Counted from the first letter of the stretch, positions 17,579-28,074 are shown. The stretch: 64,000 bases of DNA from an uncultured Roseobacter sp. (GCF_947491795.1 NZ_CANLKW010000004.1:1-64000), one strand, 5' to 3'. Made by a program: numbers and translations. Notes: a model not told the origin generated them from the sequence alone.

Positions 17579-18658
17579 TCAGTCCTTCAGAACCTGCGCG
17601 ACATCCGGGGCAAACTGAATGCCCACTCTGTCGCCCTGTGAATGCCCGGGTCCTGTGTCGGAACTGTTCTGACGGCGGAGCACGAAAGCTGTGCCGTCAT
17701 CCAGGGTGATGTGAAAGTGCGTGTCCGTTCCAAAGTAGACGACCTGCGCAAGCGTTCCTGTCACCAGGCCATCCGCCTCGGACGTAAAGGTCGCGTGCTC
17801 GGGCCGGATGGCCAGGGTCACCTTGCCAGCCGGTGCGTCACGGGCGGGCAGCCGTGCAGAAACCGTCTGTCCGGATGCCAGGCGGACCTTTGCGCTTTGA
17901 CCTTCTGTCGAGAGGATCGCGGCGGGCAGAAAATTGGTATCACCGATAAAATCAGCCACAAAGCGTTCGGCAGGATGATCGTAGATATCCCGTGGTCCGC
18001 CGATCTGGCGGATTTCGCCTGCGTTCATTACCGCGATGCGATCCGACATTGTCAGGGCTTCTTCCTGGTCGTGGGTAACAAAGATAAACGTGATCCCGGT
18101 TTCCGTCTGCAGTCGTTTCAGCTCCAGTTGCATGTCTTTGCGCAGTTTGAAATCCAGCGCACTCAGGGGCTCGTCCAGCAGCAGGACACGTGGCCTGGGG
18201 GCCAGAGCACGCGCCAGTGCAACACGCTGCTGCTGACCGCCTGAAATCTGGCTGGTCTGACGGTCGGCCATCTCGGTCATTTTGACGAGGGCCATCATCT
18301 CATCCACGGTTGCGCGGATTTCCGACTTTGGCTTGCCAAGCATTTCCAGACCAAACCCGATATTCTGCGCGACAGTCAGGTGAGGGAAAAGCGCATAGCT
18401 CTGAAAGACAGTGTTGACCGGGCGTTTGTGCGGCGGTGCGTCCAGCAGGTTTTGTCCGAACATGTCCAGCGAGCCGGACGTTGGGTGCTCGAAACCGGCG
18501 ATCAGACGCAGCAATGTTGTCTTGCCACATCCGGACGGGCCCAGCAGCGTAAAGAATTCATTGTCCGGAATGTCGATACTGGCATTGGCCAGTGCGGTCA
18601 CAGGGGGCTGGCCCGGGTAGACCTTCTTCAGATTCCGAGCGCTGATTGCAATGCTCAC
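17579..18658 (-). CDS. ABC ATPase, polyamine type (PotA-like)
   Basis: The 359-residue ATPase carries Walker [11 protein letters not shown], the signature [15 protein letters not shown], Walker [13 protein letters not shown], the switch histidine in [10 protein letters not shown], and a C-terminal TOBE domain ([11 protein letters not shown]). It powers the polyamine-type importer. The start is most likely the GTG at 18658 ([16 protein letters not shown]); a longer form from 18715 adds a non-conserved, cysteine-rich leader. It is the first gene of the operon and diverges from the LuxR-type regulator at 18811. Confidence 0.9.
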   Translation of the reverse strand: MSIAISARNLKKVYPGQPPVTALANASIDIPDNEFFTLLGPSGCGKTTLLRLIAGFEHPTSGSLDMFGQNLLDAPPHKRPVNTVFQSYALFPHLTVAQNIGFGLEMLGKPKSEIRATVDEMMALVKMTEMADRQTSQISGGQQQRVALARALAPRPRVLLLDEPLSALDFKLRKDMQLELKRLQTETGITFIFVTHDQEEALTMSDRIAVMNAGEIRQIGGPRDIYDHPAERFVADFIGDTNFLPAAILSTEGQSAKVRLASGQTVSARLPARDAPAGKVTLAIRPEHATFTSEADGLVTGTLAQVVYFGTDTHFHITLDDGTAFVLRRQNSSDTGPGHSQGDRVGIQFAPDVAQVLKD

Positions 18659-18754
18659 GTTTGGCCCCCACCGAATGTACGGACACCTGCTTTCGCCCGG
18701 TTTTGGGCAATTCAATCCGTCCTGTTCTCAAGACTATTCTGAATCCACTTTTGT

Positions 18755-18806
18755 AAAATACCCCTTCAGGGTTATTTTTTGTAAGAAAGCAGTATTTTAA
18801 GGGTTA
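18755..18806. promoter_or_regulatory. Candidate LuxR-type regulator sites between divergent operons
   Basis: A near-perfect inverted repeat lies at 18755-18765 and 18768-18778 (arms aaaatacccct and agggttatttt, 10 of 11 positions pair, two-base centre). Its right half starts with AGGGTTA, which recurs in the same orientation at 18800-18806, exactly 32 bases on. The second copy overlaps the ribosome site of the regulator gene that starts at 18811. The layout suggests a dimer site controlling the transporter operon plus an autoregulatory half site. Confidence 0.55.
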
Positions 18807-18810
18807 CTTC

Positions 18811-19611
18811 GTGCCAGAAAAACTGACCTTCGATGACATCCAACGCCTGCGCCTTGCAATGGCCCACGCGCAGGATGACAGCTTCTTTAACCATTTCAAA
18901 AGGTTAATGCGTTGTCGTTTGAGGTTTGATACTTTTTTGATCGTTCGCTTTGATCAGGGCAGACCACCGGAAATTCTCAACTCCTGGCTGCCGCATGCAG
19001 CGTTGCACAAAGATGCCATGTCCCAGTATGTGGGGGGCGCATACCGCCTTGACCCGTTTTACCGGTATGACAGCGTGCCGGAGGGTGGCGGCTTATACCG
19101 TCTGTCCGAAATCGCACCTGACCGCTTTTTCTCCAGCGCTTACTATCTGCAATACTATCGTCGGACACGGCTGTGCGACGAGGTCGGCCTGCTGGCACCG
19201 CTGCCGGGCGGCTCTGTTGCGCATCTGTCGTTCAGCCGCCTGGACAAGGCGGGACCGTACCGCCGCCGCGAGTTACGATGCCTGGAGCATCACAGCCCGG
19301 TCCTGCTGGAGCTGTTGCAGATCTATTGCATCTTTCGTCAGCAAAGGTCGGCCAGAGACAGACGCTCAGAAGAACCTCAGCAACTGGACCGCATTATCGG
19401 AGCCCGGGCGGAGGAAAGTCTGGGCGTCAGCCTGACACGCCGGGAGACCCAGATTGCCGGCCTGGTGTTACAGGGGCATTCGAACGCATCAGCGGCGCTT
19501 GTCCTTGGAATCTCGCATGAAACCTCGCGGGTGCACCGGCGAAACACCTACAGAAAACTGAACATCACATCCCAGCGTGAGCTATTTGCGTTGCTGCGGG
19601 ATTTGCTATGA
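18811..19611 (+). CDS. LuxR-type helix-turn-helix transcriptional regulator
   Basis: The 266-residue protein ends in a LuxR HTH (LTRRETQIAGLVLQGHSNASAALVLGISHETSRVHRRNTYRKLNI, residues about 205-250). The N-terminal 180 residues contain SAYYLQYYRRTRLCDEVGLLAPLPGG, a pattern I associate with LuxR-type regulators next to amine and polyamine genes. It is not a clear acyl-homoserine-lactone domain. The GTG at 18811 follows an AAGGG ribosome site. It is divergent from the polyamine-type transporter and 34 bp upstream of aguB, so it likely controls both; the signal is probably a polyamine-related compound, but that is inference. Confidence 0.85.
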   Translation: MPEKLTFDDIQRLRLAMAHAQDDSFFNHFKRLMRCRLRFDTFLIVRFDQGRPPEILNSWLPHAALHKDAMSQYVGGAYRLDPFYRYDSVPEGGGLYRLSEIAPDRFFSSAYYLQYYRRTRLCDEVGLLAPLPGGSVAHLSFSRLDKAGPYRRRELRCLEHHSPVLLELLQIYCIFRQQRSARDRRSEEPQQLDRIIGARAEESLGVSLTRRETQIAGLVLQGHSNASAALVLGISHETSRVHRRNTYRKLNITSQRELFALLRDLL

Positions 19612-19645
19612 CGGGCGGACACCATCAACCCCGGGGAGAAAAGAC

Positions 19646-20497
19646 ATGAAAGTTGTCACACTGGCGGTCACACAAATGGTGTGCAGCCCTGACAGAGAGA
19701 GCAACGTACAGGCCGCAGAAGCCCTTGTCCGGGCAGCGGCAGATGATGGTGCGCAACTGGTATTGTTGCAGGAGCTTTTCGAAAGCCAGTACTTTTGCAG
19801 CGAACAGAACCCAATTCACCTGGACCTCGCCGCACCTTTTGAAAACAACCCGCTGATTGCCCGTTTCGCCACTCTGGCCCGTGAACTGGGTGTCGTGCTG
19901 CCGCTGAGCTTCTTCGAGCGCACAGAGCGGCAGTTTTTCAACTCTCTGGCCATGATTGACGCAACGGGCGAAGTTCTTGGCACCTATCGCAAAACCCATA
20001 TCCCGGACGGCGCGGGATACCAGGAGAAGTTCTACTTCACACCCGGAGACAGTGGTTTCCGGGTCTGGGACACAGCTGTCGGGCGTATTGGCGCAGGCAT
20101 TTGCTGGGATCAGTGGTTTCCTGAGGCCGCGCGGGCGATGGCGTTGATGGGGGCCGATATTCTGCTCTATCCGACAGCCATCGGCTCGGAGCCGCGCGCA
20201 CCCCAGGTGCAGTCTCTGGGGCACTGGCAACGCACAATGCAGGGCCATGCTGCAGCAAATATGGCCGTCCTTATGGCCAGCAACCGGATCGGAACTGAAG
20301 AAGTGGGCGACAGACTGTCGTTTTATGGTGGTAGTTTTATTGCAGATGAAACCGGTGACAAGCTCTGTGATATGGGTGAAGTGCCCGGTCACGCCTGTGT
20401 CAAAGTGGATCTGGATGCCGTCCGCCGGTCCCGGAATGCCTGGGGACTGTTCCGGGACCGGCGGCCTGAGCACTACGGCATTCTGGCCGGAAACTGA
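19646..20497 (+). CDS. aguB: N-carbamoylputrescine amidase
   Basis: The 283-residue nitrilase-superfamily protein has the Glu-Lys-Cys triad regions: LLQELFESQYFC (Glu), YRKTHIPDGAGYQEKFYFTPGD (Lys), and GAGICWDQWFPEAARAMALMGADILLYPTAIG (Cys). The YFCSEQ and KTHIPDG...EKFYF segments are characteristic of AguB. It converts N-carbamoylputrescine to putrescine, CO2 and ammonia, the last step of the agmatine route. The ATG at 19646 follows a GGGGAGA site. No agmatine deiminase gene (aguA) is in the window. It converges with the ATPase gene at 20504, with only six bases between stops. Confidence 0.9.
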   Translation: MKVVTLAVTQMVCSPDRESNVQAAEALVRAAADDGAQLVLLQELFESQYFCSEQNPIHLDLAAPFENNPLIARFATLARELGVVLPLSFFERTERQFFNSLAMIDATGEVLGTYRKTHIPDGAGYQEKFYFTPGDSGFRVWDTAVGRIGAGICWDQWFPEAARAMALMGADILLYPTAIGSEPRAPQVQSLGHWQRTMQGHAAANMAVLMASNRIGTEEVGDRLSFYGGSFIADETGDKLCDMGEVPGHACVKVDLDAVRRSRNAWGLFRDRRPEHYGILAGN

Positions 20498-20503
20498 CCG
20501 GGA

Positions 20504-21528
<1,025 letters not shown>

Positions 21529-21529
<1 letters not shown>

Positions 21530-22785
21530 TATGCGGCTCCCTGGCGTGTTTCGGGCGGCTGTCCGGCCCATCCGAGCCAGACTGCCGCCGTCCATGTGAA
21601 GGACCCTCCGCCTGCGGGCGCGCCGCTGTGAGGATCGTAGTATTCTGCAAAACCGTTCATTTCCATAAGGCGCGCGGTGTCGCGCCGGATGCGCTGCGCC
21701 AGATCATTGTGTCCCTGTTCTTCAAGCCCGGAACCGACCAGGTAATTCATGATCGGCCAGGTTGGCCCGCGCCAGTAGCGCAAAGGCTCAAATCCTTCGG
21801 CATCCGGGTCAAAGCTTGCGAGGCCGAACTCAGCCGAGGTCAGCATGCGCTCAAGCGCCGGGCGCGCCCGGGCGTCATCAATACCGCCGTACCAGCACAG
21901 GGCCGAGGCGTTGCTCAGAACACCATTGAACCTGCCAGTGTGGACATCGCGGCTGTCGTACCCTCCGGTGTTTTCGTTCCACAGGGTTTCCGCGCCGCCT
22001 TCAAGAACGCGGATCCATTCTTCGATCTCGCTGACATCCTCGCCGAAGCGCCGGCCCATTGCCGCCAGATCGCGCTGTGCCCTCAACAGTGTAAAAGTCA
22101 TCGTCGGGTCAGCGACGCGGAATGGATTGAGCGTGAGCAGTTTCTCCTGGTCCCAGTTCACCGACACGCCAATCTGCACGAGTCTGATGTATCGGTCATA
22201 GTCGTACTTGGTCGGACGCATGGCAGGGTCGACATGGCTGGTATCCCGCCGCGTGTACTCACCGACGTTGCTGGGGTCGATTGCCTTCATCGCCGGGTCC
22301 CAGTCCGGCGCATTGTCGCGGCCCGCTTCCCAGGGGTGCGTGACACAAACGGCACCCTGATCAAGACGCCAGCGCATGAACCAGGCGTGCCAGTCGCGCA
22401 GCCGTGGCCATATGGCGCGTGCCCGGGCTTCTCCCGTCGGGTCAGCGGCCAGCATTTTGGCCATGAAAGAGGCCGCAACAGGCGGCTGGCTGATGCCGGA
22501 AGAGGGGACAGGCCCACGCCCCTGCCAGACATCCGGTCCCGGATAATACCCCGGGTCAGGACGGTGAAAGAGGATATGCGGTATCATTCCGTCTTCCCAC
22601 TGGCCCGAGACCAGGGTTTCCAGCTCTTGCCAGCCACGGGCAGGATCGAATGTGGAAAACCCCCAGGCGGCAAAGGCGCTGTCCCAGTTCCACTGGTAGG
22701 GATAGAGACCATGGGTGGGCAGGGTGTAACCCCCTTTGTCATTCTGGCGCAGAATATTGCGGGCGCGTTCTGTGAGTTCAGTCAT
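21529..22785 (-). CDS. GH63-type glycosylglycerate hydrolase (MGH/GgH-like)
   Basis: The 418-residue protein matches the mannosylglycerate/glucosylglycerate hydrolase group of GH63: [24 protein letters not shown] near the start, [39 protein letters not shown] (expected general-acid aspartate), [14 protein letters not shown] and [25 protein letters not shown] (expected catalytic glutamate). No signal peptide is seen, so it acts in the cytoplasm after uptake. It would release glucose or mannose from a glycerate-linked compatible solute. Glucosylglycerate versus mannosylglycerate cannot be decided by eye. Confidence 0.82.
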
Positions 22786-22858
22786 GGCTCAGTCCTTTTG
22801 CTTGTCCGCACTGCGGGCCCCGTTGCTTTGGCTGTGATTGAGGTACACGCTGCATGTC

Positions 22859-24067
22859 TCATCCTTTGACCGATCCGGCGGTCAGGCCTTTGGTCATGAA
22901 CCGTTCAAGGCCGAGGAAAATTGCCATGATCGGGACTGTGGCAATCACCGACCCCGCCATCAGGTGCTGTCGCGGAATTTCAGAGGAATTCAGAGAGGCG
23001 ATGCCGCGCGTCAGGGTGAACTTGCTGGGATCGTCCAGCAACATAAACGCCAGAAGGAATTCGTTCCAGGCGATCATGAAGACATAGAGCGAAACCGATG
23101 CCATGGCCGGAAGCGACAGGGGCAGGGTGATTTTCCAGATCACCTGCAGCCTGTTCAGACCGTCCATAAGCCCGGCTTCCTCGACTTCTCCGGGCAGGCC
23201 GCGGAAGTATCCCTGCAGCATGTAAAGTGCCACCGGAATGGTCGTGACCGGGTAAATCATGACAATACCGATCATGGAATTGCGCAGGCCCGTCATGGAA
23301 AAGGCGATGTAGATAGGCAGTGCCAGAACGATCATTGGCACCATGTAGATCAGCAGAATAGAGCGTGAGAATGCCGCCCGGCCCCGGAACCGCAAACGCG
23401 CGACTGCATAGGCCCCTGGTATGGCAAAGAGCAGCGTGATGAACACCGTCAGCACTGAGATCACGAAAGAGTTCAGCAGGTATGTGCCGAAGTTAAACTG
23501 ACTGAAGAGTTCCACGTAGGAACGAAAGAGTTCTGCCCCGCGCGAGAACTCGATAGAAAAATCGAGCGGGTTCTGGATCAGTTCTGACTGGTTTTTCAGG
23601 CTGGTCAGAACCATCACATAAAAGGGGATCAGCACGATTGCCGTGAAAAAGATATAGCCGAACCCCGTGAGGAACCGGATGACCGACGCCTCAAAGACAT
23701 GGCGGTTGATCGCACCGGGAACGACATCGTCCAGCATCATCCACAGCCCCAGAGCGCAGAACCCTGCAGTGGCTGCGGCGCCAACAAAAGCCGAGAAGGA
23801 AGAAACACTGACGCCAATGACAATCGGTCCAAAACCGAACAGGGTGGCAACCGTGATTACAGCAGCGGCTGCCACCGGCTGCCAGACCTTTCCGCGGATG
23901 CAGGCAAATCCGGCCAGGACACCCCAGAAAATCGAGCCGGTACCTGATGGGCGAAAGGCGGACCCTGTCGCAAAGCTCATGGCGACGGCCACCGTTGTGG
24001 CGATCACAAAGAGCCACAGAACGCCCAGCACAGGCGCTGTGATATATCCGTGACGCAGCGCGTTCAT
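22859..24067 (-). CDS. Sugar ABC permease (AglG-like) with extra N-terminal helices
   Basis: The 402-residue membrane protein has a MalG/AglG-type C-terminal permease core: VLIPFYVMVLTSLKNQSELI, the EAA loop EEAGLMDGLNRLQVIWKITLPLSLPAM and a C-terminal GLTAGSVKG. Before it lie about 120 residues with four further hydrophobic segments (for example TAPVLGVLWLFVIATTVAVAMSF, and a helix around residue 100), so it is longer than MalG and similar in build to AglG. It pairs with the upstream permease, whose stop overlaps its start. Confidence 0.88.
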   Translation of the reverse strand: MNALRHGYITAPVLGVLWLFVIATTVAVAMSFATGSAFRPSGTGSIFWGVLAGFACIRGKVWQPVAAAAVITVATLFGFGPIVIGVSVSSFSAFVGAAATAGFCALGLWMMLDDVVPGAINRHVFEASVIRFLTGFGYIFFTAIVLIPFYVMVLTSLKNQSELIQNPLDFSIEFSRGAELFRSYVELFSQFNFGTYLLNSFVISVLTVFITLLFAIPGAYAVARLRFRGRAAFSRSILLIYMVPMIVLALPIYIAFSMTGLRNSMIGIVMIYPVTTIPVALYMLQGYFRGLPGEVEEAGLMDGLNRLQVIWKITLPLSLPAMASVSLYVFMIAWNEFLLAFMLLDDPSKFTLTRGIASLNSSEIPRQHLMAGSVIATVPIMAIFLGLERFMTKGLTAGSVKG

Positions 24068-25308
24068 AGCCCTTCCTCCCGGCTGATAAATTTGAAGAAA
24101 AAGACCGAGAAAAGCAGCAGGCAGGCAAAGATCACCACGGCCACCGCCGCACCGGCGCCGATGTTCGAGATGGCAAATGCCTGCTCATAGACATTCACGG
24201 TCAGCGTCCGTGTCCCGGCATTGCCCCCGGTCAGCAGGAAAATGTCGTCGAACTTATTGAACGTCCAGATGAAGCGCAGCAGGAACAATACGCTGAGAAT
24301 GCCCAGAAGCTGCGGAACCGAAAGTGCCCAGAACTGCTGGAACGGAGAGGCACCATCCATATCGGCGGCTTCATACATATCGGTGTCAATGCTTTGCATC
24401 CGGGCCAGGATGAACAGGAAAGAGAGCGGGAAATAGCGCCAGACCTCGAACACAGTTACCATGATCAGCGCCAGGGGGCGCTCGCCGAAAAAGTTGATCG
24501 ATTGCTGCGTCACGCCCATCTGCACCAGCAACGCGTTGGCCGATCCTGAAAATGGGTCAAACAGGATGATCCAGGCAAAGGCCACGGCGATCACCGGGGA
24601 GACATAGGGAAAAAGATAAAGGCCCCGCAGAATACCCTGACCGCGGAACGATTTGTTGAGCAGCAGTGCGGCGAACAGCCCGAACAACAGCGCGCCGATT
24701 GTGCCGAACACGGTGTAAAACAGTGTAACCCAGAGCACTTCCCAGAACTCGTCGCCGTCAAAAACACGGGCAAAGTTGTCAAAAGTGAATGTGGTGTTTG
24801 TAAGAACGTTGGAGCTTTTGCCGGTAATGTCGGCAGGGCTGTCCTGCGGGCGGAGACCATTGTCGATAAAGGCCTGTCCTACAGTGACCGGGATCATAAG
24901 CCGTTCGCGCTGCCCCCCCTCCCAGTCGCCCAGATCACACTCCAGACTGCGCCCGTCGAGCGTACAACGTGTGTCCAGTTCATTGACCGTCAGGCCTTCG
25001 GGGATGACATCGCGAAAGGTCACATTGGCAATCGGTTGTTCCTGAGAGGAATTCCGCAGCCTGTAGCGGATGTTTGCGGCGTCCCCTGCAGTATCAGTGT
25101 CACCCCGGATATCCTCACGCAGAACCATCTCAGGAGGGCGCAGGTCAGACAGGGAAACCGGTTTCACCGAGATCCAGAAAATTGCGAGAAGAGGCAGGAC
25201 CACGACCAGTGCAACAGCTGTGATCGTTGGTGCCAGCAGGCTCCAGGCCAGACGCGCTTCAAGACGCGCAAGTGGCCCTGTGCCCTTGGGGGGAACAGCA
25301 TCAGTCAT
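24064..25308 (-). CDS. Sugar ABC permease (AglF-like) carrying a DUF11-like periplasmic domain
   Basis: The 414-residue protein has one N-terminal helix (LLAPTITAVALVVVLPLLAIFWI), then a periplasmic insertion of about 120 residues, then five helices with the EAA loop EAADMDGASPFQQFWALSVPQLLGI. The insertion reads like a DUF11/B_ant_repeat Ig-like unit: IRYRLRNSSQEQP, then VIPEGLTVNELDTRC and ECDLGDWEGGQRERL. MalF has an unrelated Ig-like loop that touches the binding protein, so a docking role is plausible but inferred. It starts 67 bp after the binding-protein gene and overlaps the next permease gene. Confidence 0.88.
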   Translation of the reverse strand: MTDAVPPKGTGPLARLEARLAWSLLAPTITAVALVVVLPLLAIFWISVKPVSLSDLRPPEMVLREDIRGDTDTAGDAANIRYRLRNSSQEQPIANVTFRDVIPEGLTVNELDTRCTLDGRSLECDLGDWEGGQRERLMIPVTVGQAFIDNGLRPQDSPADITGKSSNVLTNTTFTFDNFARVFDGDEFWEVLWVTLFYTVFGTIGALLFGLFAALLLNKSFRGQGILRGLYLFPYVSPVIAVAFAWIILFDPFSGSANALLVQMGVTQQSINFFGERPLALIMVTVFEVWRYFPLSFLFILARMQSIDTDMYEAADMDGASPFQQFWALSVPQLLGILSVLFLLRFIWTFNKFDDIFLLTGGNAGTRTLTVNVYEQAFAISNIGAGAAVAVVIFACLLLFSVFFFKFISREEGL

Positions 25309-25333
25309 GGTTTATCCTGATTTTTGAGTTTGA

Positions 25334-25360
25334 GGGAGGCGACGGCTGCCGCCGCCTCCC
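25334..25360 (-). terminator. Strong intercistronic hairpin after binding-protein gene
   Basis: The 12-base arms 25334-25345 (gggaggcgacgg) and 25349-25360 (ccgccgcctccc) enclose a three-base loop. In minus-strand RNA the single mismatch becomes a G-U pair. It starts 15 bases past the binding-protein stop and has no T run, so it fits an mRNA-stabilising or attenuating hairpin better than a full terminator. Confidence 0.7.
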
Positions 25361-25375
25361 GGAGAGCGGGGTCGT

Positions 25376-26728
25376 TTACTGGACGCCCGCGATTGCGGCG
25401 TTCAGCTCGGCAACCGTTGCCGCGGCGTCGCGCTCACCGTCGATGAACTCGCGGACGAGCCTGTTGATCACCTGGCTGTTGATGATCTTGGACGCAACAG
25501 CGAGCTGACCGTCGGAAACACCCCAGCGCTTGGCAACGTCCAGACCGCCGACAACTTCATCGATCATCGCCTGGTCATAAAGATCACCCAGAGGGGCCTT
25601 GCGGTCGACGCCAACATCCAGGGTCGCCCAGAGTTTGGAGAATTCGGCCGGGTCTTCTGACGTGCCGCGGCGGACCGGGAATTTACCCTCGGGGGCAATC
25701 GCCAGGGTCTGGCCATACCCATCATTCATCGAGTACTGAACGAACTCCATGGCTGCGTCTGTTGAAGCGTCAGACGTGATGCCGAAGTAACGGATGTCGC
25801 CCCATGCCGCGCCATCCGGGTTGGATGGGCCCGAGAAGTTCGTCACAATACCAGTTGCCGCAGCAAGATCGCGCGTTGTCGGATCATCGTTGATCGTGGG
25901 CGGAGCGCTGTCACGCAGGCCGGCCAGTTCATCGAGGATGAACGGGGACCAGATGATCATGGCTGCATTCCCGGAGAAATAGAGCGAGCGGGACTGGTCC
26001 CAGTAAAGATCGCCCGGGGGGGACGCCTCTGCGATTGCTTTGTAGAACTCAAGCACTTCGATCGTGGCCGCCTCATCCAGGGCTGTTACGCCGTCCGGGC
26101 CGACAGGGGAGACACCATTGGCAAGAAATACATGCTCAAGCACCTGAGACATGAAGTTTTCATCGACCTTGGTCGCGGCAACAAAACCATACATGGACGG
26201 TGGGTTGTGCAGTGCCTCAACCGCGGCCAGCACGTTTGCATATGTCGTCGGTGGCGCAAGGCCGGCTTCCTTGAATTTGTCGGCCCGATAGACCAGCATC
26301 TGCGTCCAGCCGTCCACAGGCACCGATGCGAAACCATCAGCAGTCGCGGCCATATTCAGCGCACCCTGCGCAAAGGTGTCTTCGCCCAGAGCCTCAATCA
26401 CGTCCGTTGCGGCGTCCGTGTCAAGAATGCCAGCGTCAGCCCAGGGCAGTGCATACTGCAGCGGGTGGTAGATGACGTCCGGCAGATCACCGGCGGCATA
26501 GGCCGCTGTCGCACGCGTGCCGAGGTCGGATTCCGTGACCGGAATGACCTCCACTGTATGTCCGCTGGCGGCGGCAAAATCTGCGGCCATCTGTTCCTGG
26601 CGTGCCAGGCGTTCGGGCTGCTCTTCGGTTGTCCAGAAACGTATAGATTCCGCGCTGGCAGCCACCGAAGACAGGCACAGCGCCATGGCGGCTCCCGTCA
26701 GCAGTATGGATTTATGGTTCAGTTTCAT
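25376..26728 (-). CDS. Sugar ABC extracellular solute-binding protein (AglE position)
   Basis: The 450-residue protein has a clear signal peptide ending near residue 26 (SSVAASA) and an SBP family 1 fold: IRFWTTEEQPERLARQEQMAADFAAASGHTVEVIPV, AYAAGDLPDVIYHPLQYALPWADAG, and GNAAMIIWSPFILDELAG. It follows the LacI gene by 25 bp and precedes the permeases, so it delivers the operon's glycoside substrate. The ATG at 26728 has a GGGAGGA ribosome site; the longer form from 26791 would overlap lacI and put residues before the signal peptide. Confidence 0.9.
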   Translation of the reverse strand: MKLNHKSILLTGAAMALCLSSVAASAESIRFWTTEEQPERLARQEQMAADFAAASGHTVEVIPVTESDLGTRATAAYAAGDLPDVIYHPLQYALPWADAGILDTDAATDVIEALGEDTFAQGALNMAATADGFASVPVDGWTQMLVYRADKFKEAGLAPPTTYANVLAAVEALHNPPSMYGFVAATKVDENFMSQVLEHVFLANGVSPVGPDGVTALDEAATIEVLEFYKAIAEASPPGDLYWDQSRSLYFSGNAAMIIWSPFILDELAGLRDSAPPTINDDPTTRDLAAATGIVTNFSGPSNPDGAAWGDIRYFGITSDASTDAAMEFVQYSMNDGYGQTLAIAPEGKFPVRRGTSEDPAEFSKLWATLDVGVDRKAPLGDLYDQAMIDEVVGGLDVAKRWGVSDGQLAVASKIINSQVINRLVREFIDGERDAAATVAELNAAIAGVQ

Positions 26729-26753
26729 CGTTATCCTCCCATTGGATTTCTGT

Positions 26754-27857
26754 TTATGATCTGTGTTGAGCAACGCGTGCCGCGATGTCATCAGGACTGA
26801 GGGCAGGCGGACCTGCCGACCCCCGGTCCAGAAAATCTGCCTGTTGCGTCTCGCGCAGATTGCCGGGTTCTTCGCCCAGAACCCTGCGGATCAGCAGGCT
26901 GGAAAGGGTGCTCCCTGACTGTGTGAAATTCACGGCATATGTGCTCAGCTGCGGCGTCGCATGTGCGCCATCAGGGATGCCATCATACGACAGCGTCGAC
27001 ACATCTGACCCCATGTTCAGGCCGAAGGATGCCGCCGCGCGATAGACGCCGAGGGCTGCCATATCGACAGCGCAGACAAAGGCGGTTGGCGGTTTGTCCA
27101 GCATCAGCATGCGCGTCGCCTCTGCCTGTCCTTCTGCGATTGTCACCGCATCGTCGCCGAGCAGTTCATCATCCACGCTGAGACCTGCGTCCCTCATGCC
27201 ACGCAAAAAACCATCCTGTCTGAGCGCCGCGTAATTATATTTCAGGCCGCCGTTGATAAATCCGATCCGTCTGTGCCCCAGGTGTGCCAGGCGGCGGACA
27301 GCGTCCTGCATTGCGTCTTCACCCAGCAGATCGAACCACGCACAGTCACGCGGGTCTGCAGTTCTGCCAAAAAGCACGAAAGGGATTTGCTTTTCGCGCA
27401 GAAGATCGATGCGCTCATCATGCACCAGCGTCCGCGGGACAATGAAACCGTCGACCTTTCTGTCGCGGATCATTCTGGAAAAAGTCTCAAGCGTGTGCGC
27501 CGGGTCATTGGCCGCGGCCAGCGTCAGGGTCCAGCCGTGCGCGCTGGCGCCCTGCGACACGCCGGCCAGAAATTCGGCCAGAAATGGGCGGTGCGCATCG
27601 TGATCGGCCATCTGGATAACCAGCCCGACCGAACGGCTGAGACCGGTTCGGATCGCCTGCGCGAAACTCAGTGGATTGTAGCCCATCTTTTCCGCCATGC
27701 GGCGGACTTTGAGGCGGGTTCCTTCGGCGATATCGGGATAGTCATTCAGAGCACGTGAAACAGTGGATTTGGTCAGCCCGAGTGCGTCCGATACATCGGA
27801 TATCGTTACGCGGTTTGCCCCCGTATTTTTCGCCGGATGATCGTGAGCCGTTCGCAA
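26754..27857 (-). CDS. LacI-family transcriptional regulator
   Basis: The 367-residue protein has the LacI HTH and hinge helix (VTISDVSDALGLTKSTVSRALNDYPDI, then RRMAEKMGYNPLSFAQAIRTG) and a periplasmic-binding-like sensor. The likely start is a TTG at 27857, seven bases after GGAGGA; a longer form from 27944 would add 29 residues and run through the operator. It is the first gene of the solute operon on the same strand, so it probably represses itself and the transporter through the palindrome at 27889-27904 until the imported sugar binds. Confidence 0.87.
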   Translation of the reverse strand: MRTAHDHPAKNTGANRVTISDVSDALGLTKSTVSRALNDYPDIAEGTRLKVRRMAEKMGYNPLSFAQAIRTGLSRSVGLVIQMADHDAHRPFLAEFLAGVSQGASAHGWTLTLAAANDPAHTLETFSRMIRDRKVDGFIVPRTLVHDERIDLLREKQIPFVLFGRTADPRDCAWFDLLGEDAMQDAVRRLAHLGHRRIGFINGGLKYNYAALRQDGFLRGMRDAGLSVDDELLGDDAVTIAEGQAEATRMLMLDKPPTAFVCAVDMAALGVYRAAASFGLNMGSDVSTLSYDGIPDGAHATPQLSTYAVNFTQSGSTLSSLLIRRVLGEEPGNLRETQQADFLDRGSAGPPALSPDDIAARVAQHRS

Positions 27858-27888
27858 AAATCTGTCCTCCCGGGAATCAGGCTGATCT

Positions 27889-27904
27889 CCGAAACCGGTT
27901 TCGG
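27889..27904. promoter_or_regulatory. LacI-type operator
   Basis: CCGAAACCGGTTTCGG is a perfect 16-bp palindrome with a central CG, centred about 40 bases upstream of the lacI start. The GAAACCGGTTTC core has the form of many LacI-family sites. Its place predicts autorepression of the whole operon. Confidence 0.75.
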
Positions 27905-28074
27905 CAAGGGATTTTTCGCGTTTTCCGGGAGACAGCAGCCGCACGCGCGCGGAAATCGTGTTTTTCCAGAATGGCGTGCAGCTGTCGGGACGGTCAGAGA
28001 ACCGCCCGCCTGAAAGACGATTTCATGTATGTTTTAAACGAAGATCGAGAGCCAGGAGCGGAGGCGGTCTGTGG

